Positions 51,075-58,226 of a stretch of DNA of 64,000 nucleotides are shown here, one piece after another (the stretch's first letter is position 1; the number at the start of each line of letters is the position of its first letter). The DNA is from Deltaproteobacteria bacterium (lineage in GTDB: Bacteria > Myxococcota_A > UBA796 > SXON01). The stretch is taken from NCBI GenBank assembly GCA_947445035.1, contig CANFCK010000001.1, forward strand, positions 486,044 to 550,043, written 5' to 3'. The notes under the pieces are model-generated. The model was not told the origin of the DNA. It did no database searches and saw nothing but the letters and a program-made list of their open reading frames with translations. The position numbers and the translations under genes are program-made.

Positions 51075-52132
51075 TGTCAGTCCGGGCCCCCTCTGGTAGT
51101 TACGTGGTCATCGAGACCACGAACCAGTGCAGCCTGGCGTGTGTGCACTGTGCCGTTTCGGAAGGGGACGCCCACCCACACAACCATGGAACCGGATTCA
51201 TCGCGCCGGCCCTGTTTCAACGAATTCTCGACCAACTGGTGGCGATCGGCGCACGCTTCGACACTCTGATTCCCTTCTGGTTGGGCGAACCGCTGATCCA
51301 CCCGGAGTTCGGTACGCTCTACCGTGCAGGGCTGAGGGCCGCCGCGGAGGGTGGCGTTTTTCGCCGTGTAGAGTTGCATACGAACGCAACACACCTCGGT
51401 CGCGACAGGCTTCAGGTCGCATTGAACGCCTCGCCGGTTGAGCAGGCATGGCACTTCTCGCTCGATTGTGCCACACGTGAGCGGTACCACCGCATCAAAG
51501 GGCGAGACCTGTTCGAGTCCGTGGAGGCCAACCTCCTTGTCTTCCTGGACGAGGCCCGCCGAACCGGCGCGCGCTGGCCGAGGCCGGTGTTTCAGATGAT
51601 CGTCGGCGAGAACAACGCCGATGAGGTGGAAGCCTTCGCCGCCCGCTGGACCGATGCGTGCGCCGCACGCAAGCGACCGGTCCGCCTCGCCGCGCAGGTC
51701 GTGCCACCAGGCGAAGACGCGATTGTCTTCTTCCGACAACTCGACGCACCGACTCCGGCCGCACAAGAACGCGCGAACATCGCCTTCCGCGCTAGCATGT
51801 CGCGCGTGGGGCTTAGCCTGCCGAAACCCGATGCCAGCCCCGAGGCGCTTGGCGGTGGTCCCGGCGTGTGCAGCTCGTTCTGGAAGAGTCCGGTCATCGG
51901 TTGGGACGGCCGGGTCACCACCTGTGTTCGTGACAATCGTTTCGAGAACGTCCTCGGCAATGTTTTGGACACCCCGTTCGCGGTCCTCTGGTGGGGCGAT
52001 CGAATGCGTCAGGGGCGGGTCGGCGCGGCGTCTGGCTGCTACGACGGCTTCACCGCCTGTCACGACTGTTACATTCCCCGTTCCTCAAACTACACCGACA
52101 TCACCCCCGCGGAGATCGCAGCGTGCGCCTAG
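51074..52132 (+). CDS. Radical SAM/SPASM-type protein A
   Basis: 352 residues from the GTG at 51074. The SAM cluster motif is CSLACVHC (CxxxCxxC). The barrel has FWLGEPLIHPEF, ELHTNATHL and FSLDCATRERYHRIKG. The C-terminal Cys set (GVCSSFWKSPVIGWDGRVTTC, CYDGFTACHDC) resembles a SPASM or twitch auxiliary-cluster domain. The substrate is unknown; no precursor peptide is recognisable. The second radical SAM gene starts 10 bp before this one ends, so the products are probably made together. Confidence 0.85.
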   Translation: MSVRAPSGSYVVIETTNQCSLACVHCAVSEGDAHPHNHGTGFIAPALFQRILDQLVAIGARFDTLIPFWLGEPLIHPEFGTLYRAGLRAAAEGGVFRRVELHTNATHLGRDRLQVALNASPVEQAWHFSLDCATRERYHRIKGRDLFESVEANLLVFLDEARRTGARWPRPVFQMIVGENNADEVEAFAARWTDACAARKRPVRLAAQVVPPGEDAIVFFRQLDAPTPAAQERANIAFRASMSRVGLSLPKPDASPEALGGGPGVCSSFWKSPVIGWDGRVTTCVRDNRFENVLGNVLDTPFAVLWWGDRMRQGRVGAASGCYDGFTACHDCYIPRSSNYTDITPAEIAACA

Positions 52133-53127
52133 GCAACAACCCACTCGCGGAGCGTCTGCTCGCGGCCGCTCGTCTGCGTGCGGCACCAGAACGGCCCACC
52201 CAGGTGCACCTGTCGGTGACCGATCGGTGTTTTCTGCCCTGCGGCCACTGTGACATCTACAAAAACGAGACGACCGACCTACCCGAAGAAACCTGGGCCA
52301 GAGTCATCGACGAGTTGGCCGTCTGGTTGGGGCCGGTCTCCGTGAACTTCGTGGGAGGCGAGCCACTTTTGCGACCGGACCTGGAGCGTTTGATGGGGCG
52401 CGCCACCGATCGCGGCATGACCGTGACCTTCAACACCAACGCATGGTTGTTGAACGACAAACGGGCGCAGGCGTTGTCCGACGCCGGTGTGAGCGTCGCC
52501 TACCTGTCGTGTGACGGATTCAACGAAGCGACGGTCGACCACAGCCGGGGCCGCGCCGGCAGCTGGAAAAAGGTGCGGGAAGCGTGCGACCGCCTGGACG
52601 CCCTCCCCAACCCCCGCGTGGTGATCTCGTGCATCCTTCACGGGGGGAACGCGGCGGAGATCGGCTCACTTTTGGCGTGGTGCAAGTCGCGCGGCTACGA
52701 ACTCGTCGTCCAGCCGCTCTACCAGAACTTCGGGAACAACGCCTACGATCCGTCGTGGTGGCGCCGTAGCGACATGTGGCCGACCGATCTGGCCCCTATC
52801 GACGAAGCGCTCGACATCCTGGTGGCCGAGCGGCAAAACGCCGGCAAGGTGTGCAATGCCGTTGGGCAGTTGGAGGCCTTCCGTGGTTATTTCCGGAACC
52901 CGAGCGTTGAGAACGGACAGGTCTGCAAGGCCGGCCACACCGACCTCGCTTTCGATCCCGCCGGAAACGTGCGCCTCTGCTATTTCCTGGAGCCCATCGG
53001 CACGCTGACCGACGGGCGGGCGCTCTCGAAGATGTGGAACGACGCCACGACCTTGCGACGTCGTTACGAGGTTCACACGTGTACCCGGACTTGCAATTTG
53101 CTCAACTGCAACTTTGGCGCCGAGTGA
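52123..53127 (+). CDS. Radical SAM/SPASM-type protein B
   Basis: 334 residues from the GTG at 52123, overlapping protein A by 10 bp. Cluster motif CFLPCGHC, then FVGGEPLLRPDL, TFNTNAWLL and SYLSCDG-like VAYLSCDGFN. C-terminal cysteines (GQVCKAGHTDLAFDPAGNVRLC, HTCTRTCNLLNC) form a SPASM-like auxiliary site. It is clearly related to, but diverged from, protein A. The pair could act in sequence or as a heterodimer. It is convergent with serS (3 bp gap). Confidence 0.85.
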   Translation: MRLGNNPLAERLLAAARLRAAPERPTQVHLSVTDRCFLPCGHCDIYKNETTDLPEETWARVIDELAVWLGPVSVNFVGGEPLLRPDLERLMGRATDRGMTVTFNTNAWLLNDKRAQALSDAGVSVAYLSCDGFNEATVDHSRGRAGSWKKVREACDRLDALPNPRVVISCILHGGNAAEIGSLLAWCKSRGYELVVQPLYQNFGNNAYDPSWWRRSDMWPTDLAPIDEALDILVAERQNAGKVCNAVGQLEAFRGYFRNPSVENGQVCKAGHTDLAFDPAGNVRLCYFLEPIGTLTDGRALSKMWNDATTLRRRYEVHTCTRTCNLLNCNFGAE

Positions 53128-53130
53128 CCC

Positions 53131-54426
53131 TCATCCAATCCGCGTCAACCCACCCATGTACGGCTGAAGCGCCTCCGGAACCAGGATGCTGCCGTCGGCC
53201 TGCTGGTAGTTCTCGATGACCGCCACCAGGGTGCGCCCGACCGCGAGTCCGGAGCCGTTGAGCGTGTGACACAACGTCGTCTTCTTGTCACCCTCGCGCT
53301 TGAACCGGAGCTTCAACCGCCGTGACTGGTAGTCGGTGAACCACGTGCACGAGCTGATTTCACGGTACGCCGATTGGCCCGGAAGCCACACCTCGAGGTC
53401 GTAGCCCTTGGCCCCCCCGTTGCCGACATCCCCCGCGCACCGCGCCACCGTCTGGTAGGGGAGCCCCAGGCGCTCCAAAACCGCTTCCGCGTGGTGAGTC
53501 AGGGTCTCCAGGGTTGCCGCGCCGTCTTCGGGCCGGGTGATCCACACCAGCTCGACCTTGTGGAACTGATGCTGGCGGATGAGCCCACGAGTGTCGCGAC
53601 CGGCAGAGCCGGCTTCGCTGCGAAAACAGGGGGTGAAGGCGAAGTAGCGGATCGGGAGCGCCTCATCCTCCAACACCTCGTCGCGGTGCAGATTGGTGAC
53701 CGGCACCTCCGCCGTGGGCACGAGGTAGGCCGGCTGCCCGGCGAGCTCGACCGTCAGCTTGAACAGGTCCTCCTCGAACTTGGGAAGCTGGCCAGTCCCC
53801 ACCATGCATTCGGCGGTGACCATGTACGGAACGAGGACCTCGGTGTACCCGTTGGCTTCCGCCATGTCGCAGAAGAAGCTGGCCAACGCCCGCTCCATCT
53901 TCGCCAGGGCGCCACGCAGGACGTAGAAACGACTGCCCGACAACTTCGCGGCGCGGCCGGGGTCGTAGAGGCCCAACGCCTCGGCGAGGTCGTCGTGGGC
54001 GCGTCCAGCCATCTGCCTCGTATCGGCGCCCCACGTGCGCACGACCACGTTGCCGCGTTCGTCGTCGCCCTCGGGCGTGTCGGCGTGCACCTGGTTGGGA
54101 AGGTAGAGGATCAGCCTTGACTCTTCTGCCTGAAGCTCTTCGATGAGCGCGTCAAGCTCCGCCGCGCGCTCGCTGGCCGTCCGAACCTGGACCTTGAGGC
54201 CCTCGGCCTCCTCCCGCCGCCCCGTCTTCATCAACCCGCCGATCTCGGGCGAGAGCCGGTTCCGGAGCGCAAGCCGTTCGTCGCGCTCGGTCTGGGCGGC
54301 GCGGCGTCGGGCGATGACCGATACCAGGGCCTCGACGTTGGCGAGGGTGGTTTCGGTGGCCCCCCGGCGGCGCAGGCTGGCGCGCACGAGGTCGGGCTGG
54401 GTGGCGACAAGGTTGGGATCGATCAT
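53131..54426 (-). CDS. serS: Seryl-tRNA synthetase
   Basis: 431 residues, standard length. N-terminal coiled-coil arm (~25-110, MIDPNLVATQPDLVRASLRRR ... ELDALIEELQAEE) grips tRNA-Ser. The class II core has motif 2 FRSEAGSAGRDTRGLIRQHQF and motif 3 GSGLAVGRTLVAVIENYQ. The start at 54426 is fixed by the MIDPN family beginning. It is divergent from the rsmG-par operon with 24 bp between starts and a shared GTATAC. Confidence 0.96.
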   Translation of the reverse strand: MIDPNLVATQPDLVRASLRRRGATETTLANVEALVSVIARRRAAQTERDERLALRNRLSPEIGGLMKTGRREEAEGLKVQVRTASERAAELDALIEELQAEESRLILYLPNQVHADTPEGDDERGNVVVRTWGADTRQMAGRAHDDLAEALGLYDPGRAAKLSGSRFYVLRGALAKMERALASFFCDMAEANGYTEVLVPYMVTAECMVGTGQLPKFEEDLFKLTVELAGQPAYLVPTAEVPVTNLHRDEVLEDEALPIRYFAFTPCFRSEAGSAGRDTRGLIRQHQFHKVELVWITRPEDGAATLETLTHHAEAVLERLGLPYQTVARCAGDVGNGGAKGYDLEVWLPGQSAYREISSCTWFTDYQSRRLKLRFKREGDKKTTLCHTLNGSGLAVGRTLVAVIENYQQADGSILVPEALQPYMGGLTRIG

Positions 54427-54442
54427 GGCGGCACGGTATACT
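54413..54442 (+). promoter_or_regulatory. Promoter of the rsmG-parAB operon; its -10 is shared with divergent serS
   Basis: TTGGGA (54413-54418), an 18-bp spacer and TATACT (54437-54442), 8 nt before the ATG at 54451. GTATAC at 54436-54441 is a palindrome, so TATACC on the minus strand (54440-54435) lies exactly 8 nt before the serS ATG at 54426. Both transcripts would start at or next to their start codons. The -35 lies inside serS. Confidence 0.5.
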
Positions 54443-54450
54443 TCGCCACC

Positions 54451-54615
54451 ATGCCCGCGACCGCGCTCGATCGAGTCAGCTACGCAGCCTACCTGGAGTT
54501 GGAGGCCACCTCCGACATCCGCCACGAGCACATCGACGGCGTGGTGCTCGCGATGGCGTACACCCTGCTCTCGGAGCGCGCGATCGACGCGGAGAGCGCG
54601 GTGGCGCCCGGGTGA
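54451..54615 (+). pseudogene. Truncated Uma2-family N-terminus, possibly a coupled leader gene
   Basis: 54 residues. LDRVSYAAYLELEATSDIRHEHIDGVVLAMA matches the start of Uma2/DUF820 proteins (t.eeYL.lE..s..rhEyidGev.aMa). The ~130-residue catalytic part is missing: after AMA the frame reads YTLLSERAIDAESAVAPG and stops. The stop overlaps the GTG of rsmG (GTGA). It is probably a deletion remnant that now lies between promoter and rsmG and may help its translation. Confidence 0.5.
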
Positions 54616-55157
54616 CGGCGCCGACGACTCCAGACCCCCTGGCCATCCACCGTGAGCTGCTCGAGTCCTGGCGAAAGGCCATGGACCTCGTGGGTCCCGG
54701 TCCGGTGGACGAGCACTTCATCGACGCGGAGGGCGCGGTGCGGGGTCTCGACGCCTCAGGCCCGTGGCTGGACCTCGGCTCGGGCGCCGGCTTTCCTGGG
54801 GTGACCCTGGCGGTACGCTTCCCCGACGCGAAGGTGACGCTGGTCGAGCGCCGCGAAAAACGGGCGGTGTTTCTGCTGGAGGTCGTGGCCCGCACTGGCC
54901 TCCGAAATCTGACGGTGCACCAGGGCGACAGCGCGTCGCTGCCGCGGGGGGTGTGGTCCGGGGTCATCAGCCGCGCCTACAAGCCCCCACCCGCCTATCT
55001 TGCCGACGCCATCGACCTCCTGGAGCCGGGAGGGCTCGCGGTGCTCTTGACGGCGGGAGACGCCCCGACTCCGCCGCCGCCGCTCGGGTTGTTCCACGTG
55101 GAACGTTACACCGTGGACCAGAAACCACGGGCCTCGGTGCGCTATCGGTTATCTTGA
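54612..55157 (+). CDS. rsmG: 16S rRNA m7G527 methyltransferase
   Basis: 181 residues from a GTG. RsmG (GidB) methylates G527 of 16S rRNA. The SAM motif WLDLGSGAGFPG lies at 52-63, followed by VTLVERREKRAVFL, VHQGDS and the family VISRAY. The Rossmann core is complete; the C-terminus is short (YTVDQKPRASVRYRLS). rsmG next to parAB is a classic origin-region arrangement. A parS-like site lies in its last codons. Confidence 0.93.
   Translation: MTAPTTPDPLAIHRELLESWRKAMDLVGPGPVDEHFIDAEGAVRGLDASGPWLDLGSGAGFPGVTLAVRFPDAKVTLVERREKRAVFLLEVVARTGLRNLTVHQGDSASLPRGVWSGVISRAYKPPPAYLADAIDLLEPGGLAVLLTAGDAPTPPPPLGLFHVERYTVDQKPRASVRYRLS
55091..55104. promoter_or_regulatory. parS-like site 3 (ParB binding), inside rsmG
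   Basis: Perfect 14-bp palindrome GTTCCACGTGGAAC, identical in core to the site at 19899, 124 bp before the parA start codon. It encodes FHVER in the RsmG C-terminus. Confidence 0.8.
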
Positions 55158-55227
55158 CGTCCCCCCGCTCGACGGCGCGGCGCGATCCCTCGCGCCCACC
55201 CCGGGCACCCTCCCCAGAGACAGCACC

Positions 55228-56022
55228 GTGACTCGCACCATCGCGATATCCAATCAGAAAGGCGGCGTCGGCAAGACGACGACCTCCGTAAACCTCGCCG
55301 CCGCCCTGGCGCGCGCTGGGCACCCCACGCTCCTCATCGACCTCGACCCACAGGGCAACGCGTCCAGCGGCCTCGGTTGCCCGCGCGAGACCACCGCCTT
55401 CGGCATCGCGGATGCGCTCCTGGGGCTTGAGTCGCTGAGCCGAACGATCGTGCCGACGGGCCAGCCGGGGCTCTCCCTTTCGCCGGCCACCCGCAGCCTC
55501 GTGGGCGTCGAGGTGGAGTTGGTGGGCCTGGCCAACCGCGAGCATCGCCTGTCCCTGGCGCTCGCCGGGCTCGAGCGGAACTACCACTACGTCCTCTTGG
55601 ACTGCCCGCCGTCCCTGGGGCTCGTCACCATCAACGCCTTGACGGCCGCCGACAGCGTTTTGGTGCCGCTGCAAGCCGAGTATTACGCGATGGAGGGCCT
55701 CGGCGAGCTCATCCGGTCCATCGCCGCCGTTCGTCGCAGCGCCAACCCGCGGTTGGTGCGCGAGGGGATTGTGCTCACGATGCACGACAACCGTACAAAC
55801 CTGTGCCGCGACGTAGAAACACAAGCTCGCGCAGTTTTCGGCCGCGAGGTCTTCACCGCCGTGATTCCGCGTTCCGTGCGTCTGGCCGAGGCCGCGAGTC
55901 ACGCCAAGACCATCTTCGAGTACGAGCCGACCGGGCGAGGGTCGACCGCGTACGCGGCCCTGGGCGCGGAGCTGATCGCACGCGTTGCGGCGCTCGGCGG
56001 TCGCAGCGCGGCGGTGGGCTAG
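55228..56022 (+). CDS. parA: Chromosome partitioning ATPase ParA (Soj)
   Basis: 264 residues from a GTG. Deviant Walker A KGGVGKTT at 11-18 with the signature Lys, LIDLDPQGNAS, and the DNA-binding C-terminal region. ParA binds DNA as an ATP dimer and moves ParB-parS complexes. The stop overlaps the parB start by one base (TAGTG). Confidence 0.96.
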   Translation: MTRTIAISNQKGGVGKTTTSVNLAAALARAGHPTLLIDLDPQGNASSGLGCPRETTAFGIADALLGLESLSRTIVPTGQPGLSLSPATRSLVGVEVELVGLANREHRLSLALAGLERNYHYVLLDCPPSLGLVTINALTAADSVLVPLQAEYYAMEGLGELIRSIAAVRRSANPRLVREGIVLTMHDNRTNLCRDVETQARAVFGREVFTAVIPRSVRLAEAASHAKTIFEYEPTGRGSTAYAALGAELIARVAALGGRSAAVG

Positions 56023-56894
56023 TGGCCTCGCCACCGCGGGGCGGGCTCGGACGGGGGCTGGCCGCGCTCATTCCCGACGACGCCGACGCGTCGGCGCCCC
56101 ACGCGTTGACGTCGGACAGCTTGCGACGCATTCCCCTGGACCAGGTGCGGGCCAACCCCCAGCAACCACGCCATCGGTTCGATCTCGCCCTGCTGACGGA
56201 GCTGGCCGCCTCGATCAAAGAACACGGCGTCATCACCCCGATCGTGGTCCGTCGGGACGGGACGGGCTGGGTACTGGTGGCCGGCGAGCGCCGCCTGCGC
56301 GCGTCCAAGTTGGCGGGTCTCATCGACATTCCGGCGGTGGTGCGCGGCGCGGATCTCCTCGGCGACGGGCAGCTGGTCCTGGCGCTCTTGGAAAACCTTC
56401 AGCGCGTCGACCTCGACCCCATCGATGCGGCGGAGGGCTACCAGCGCCTGATTCAGGAGTTCGATCTCCGACAGGAGGACGTCGCCCAGAAGGTGGGCAA
56501 GGATCGCGCCACCATCGCCAACGCGCTCCGGCTTTTACGGATGCCACCGGCGGGCCGGAACGCCGTCATCACCGGGCAGATCACCGCCGGCCACGCCCGG
56601 GCGCTGGTCCCTTTGGCCGAGGACGGGGACCGCTTCGCCCAGGCGCTCGCGCTGGTCGTCGGTCGGGAGCTCAATGTGCGCTCGACGGAGTCGCTGGTGC
56701 GCCAGATGTTGGCCCCACCCGAGCCGAAACCCCGCCCGGACAAGGGGCTGGAGCGGCTGGGGCGTGAGCTGGCGCGGGCCGTAGGGGTGAAGGTCCGCAT
56801 CACGGCCCGGCGCGCGGGCGGCGGGCGGGTCGTGCTCGATTATGCCGATGGTTCTGAGCTCGACGCGCTCGTGCGCCGGCTACGGGGGGACTAA
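56022..56894 (+). CDS. parB: Chromosome partitioning protein ParB
   Basis: 290 residues from a GTG. N-terminal ParA-binding start (PPRGGLGRGLAALIPDD), CTP-binding fold with GERRLRA at 88-94 and ENLQRVDLDP, helix-turn-helix (DVAQKVGKDRATIANALRLLR), and a C-terminal dimerisation domain. It should load at the three parS-like sites and slide as a CTP clamp. The stop overlaps the bactofilin start (TAATG). Confidence 0.96.
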   Translation: MASPPRGGLGRGLAALIPDDADASAPHALTSDSLRRIPLDQVRANPQQPRHRFDLALLTELAASIKEHGVITPIVVRRDGTGWVLVAGERRLRASKLAGLIDIPAVVRGADLLGDGQLVLALLENLQRVDLDPIDAAEGYQRLIQEFDLRQEDVAQKVGKDRATIANALRLLRMPPAGRNAVITGQITAGHARALVPLAEDGDRFAQALALVVGRELNVRSTESLVRQMLAPPEPKPRPDKGLERLGRELARAVGVKVRITARRAGGGRVVLDYADGSELDALVRRLRGD

Positions 56895-57229
56895 TGCCTC
56901 CCCGCGACCTTCCCCTCGCCGCCCTGCTCGGCAAAGGTGCGCGCTACAGCGGCGAAATGAGCTTCGAGGGGCGGGTTCGTGTGGACGGTTCGTTCCAGGG
57001 TCGCATCTTCACCGAGGATGTTTTGGAGATCGGCGAGAGTGGCGTTGTAGACGGCCAGATCGACGCCGCCACGCTCATCGTGGCTGGTCTCGCCAAAGGG
57101 GATGTCCGCGCGCGTGACAAGCTGATCCTGCACCCGACGGGCCGGTTGGAGGGCAAGGTCGACGCGCGCGTGCTCGACGTCCGCCCCGGTGGCCGAATCT
57201 CGGCGCAGGTTCGCTCCGGAGAGCCCTGA
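56894..57229 (+). CDS. Bactofilin
   Basis: 111 residues. A right-handed beta-helix polymer protein: repeating hydrophobic strands with EGRVRVDGSFQGRI, GVVDGQIDAATLIVAGLAKGDVRARDKLIL, TGRLEGKVDARVLDVRPGGRIS. Bactofilins form cytoplasmic filaments; in Myxococcus related proteins (BacNOP) position ParABS near the poles. Placement directly after parB supports such a role here. Confidence 0.93.
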   Translation: MPPRDLPLAALLGKGARYSGEMSFEGRVRVDGSFQGRIFTEDVLEIGESGVVDGQIDAATLIVAGLAKGDVRARDKLILHPTGRLEGKVDARVLDVRPGGRISAQVRSGEP

Positions 57230-57829
57230 GTGCAGCCGTTCATCGTGGGCATCGCCGGGGGGACCGCCTCGGGAAAAACGACAATCGCGCAACGTGCCGC
57301 AACCGAGATCGGCGCCGTCGTGCTCACCCACGACCGCTACTACCTGGACGCGCCCTTCCCGAGAGGCCACGACTTCGACCGGCCCGAATCCTTACAGACG
57401 TCGCTCCTGGCCGAGCACCTCGTTGCGTTGGCGCGAGGCGAAGGCATCGACGCCCCTGTCTACGACTTTACCACCCATTCGCGCTCGCCCCAAACCCAAC
57501 GCATCGAGCCCGCGGAGATTGTGTTCGTGGAGGGCATCCTCGTGCTGGCCGAGCCCGACCTGTGTGTCAACTTCGACTATCGGGTTTTCGTACACTGCGA
57601 CGACGACACCCGCCTCGGGCGGCGGATCCTGCGTGACACTCGGGAGCGGGGCCGGGTATGGGACGACGTTCTGCGACAGTGGTTCGCGACGGTTCGACCG
57701 GCCTACAAAACACACGTCGAACCATCCCGCCAACACGCGTCGCTCGTCCTTGACGGCGACGGAGTTCTTGACACTCAAGTCGGTTTCCTGGTCGCCGCGG
57801 TCCAAGTCGCGTTGGCTACCCGCACCTGA
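57230..57829 (+). CDS. udk: Uridine kinase
   Basis: 199 residues from a GTG directly abutting the bactofilin stop. It phosphorylates uridine/cytidine. P-loop GGTASGKTT at 10-18, DRYYLDAPFPRGHDFDRP, VYDFTTHSR, FVEGILVL and RRILRDTRERGR (lid). Last gene of the rsmG-par operon. Phosphoribulokinase-like kinases share the fold, but the TTHSR motif favours uridine kinase. Confidence 0.92.
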   Translation: MQPFIVGIAGGTASGKTTIAQRAATEIGAVVLTHDRYYLDAPFPRGHDFDRPESLQTSLLAEHLVALARGEGIDAPVYDFTTHSRSPQTQRIEPAEIVFVEGILVLAEPDLCVNFDYRVFVHCDDDTRLGRRILRDTRERGRVWDDVLRQWFATVRPAYKTHVEPSRQHASLVLDGDGVLDTQVGFLVAAVQVALATRT

Positions 57830-57830
57830 A

Positions 57831-58226
57831 TCAGCGCGCGACACGCCCACGGTCGGTCCACCACACGCCGCCATAGCTGACGAAAAGCTGTTCCCCGGCG
57901 GGGACGTCGCGAGTGGTGACGTATTCGAACAGCCGCTGTTTCAACCGCAACTGATAGTGCAGCGAGGGCTCGTCGGCGTGATTGTAGAGACTCCCCCAAC
58001 CCAAAACCAACGCGCGCTGTTCGTAGTGCGGCGATTTCGCGTTGTCGGTCAAGCGGAAGCTGTAGTCACACAGCGGCGGGTGCTGCGCCGAGGCGAGGTC
58101 CAACAGGAGAAACGGGGCGCTCTCGACGAGCGTATCGGCCGGGAGCGCGGAGAGGGTGAAAACGCCCCAGCCGAACGAGCACGGCCGAACCACCAGCGCC
58201 GGGTGGCGGAAGACGGCTATTTGCAC
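57831..58226 (-). CDS. SET-domain protein
   Basis: 131 residues from the GTG at 58226 (a TTG at 58229 is the alternative). SET-domain pattern: GWGVFTLSALPADTLVESAPFLLL, then GSLYNHADEPSLHY (the NHS motif, here NHA) and ARDI-like TTRDVPAGEQLFVSYGG. SET proteins methylate protein lysines with SAM, and Tyr of SYGG is the usual catalytic residue. The start lies inside the end of the peptidase gene, so it is co-transcribed with a secreted protease, an odd pair. The substrate is unknown. Confidence 0.8.
   Translation of the reverse strand: MQIAVFRHPALVVRPCSFGWGVFTLSALPADTLVESAPFLLLDLASAQHPPLCDYSFRLTDNAKSPHYEQRALVLGWGSLYNHADEPSLHYQLRLKQRLFEYVTTRDVPAGEQLFVSYGGVWWTDRGRVAR

Noticed and set aside
30283-53127. 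tldD/tldE together with the radical SAM pair as one RiPP gene cluster
   Set aside because: They are about 18 kb apart with housekeeping genes between, and no precursor peptide was found.
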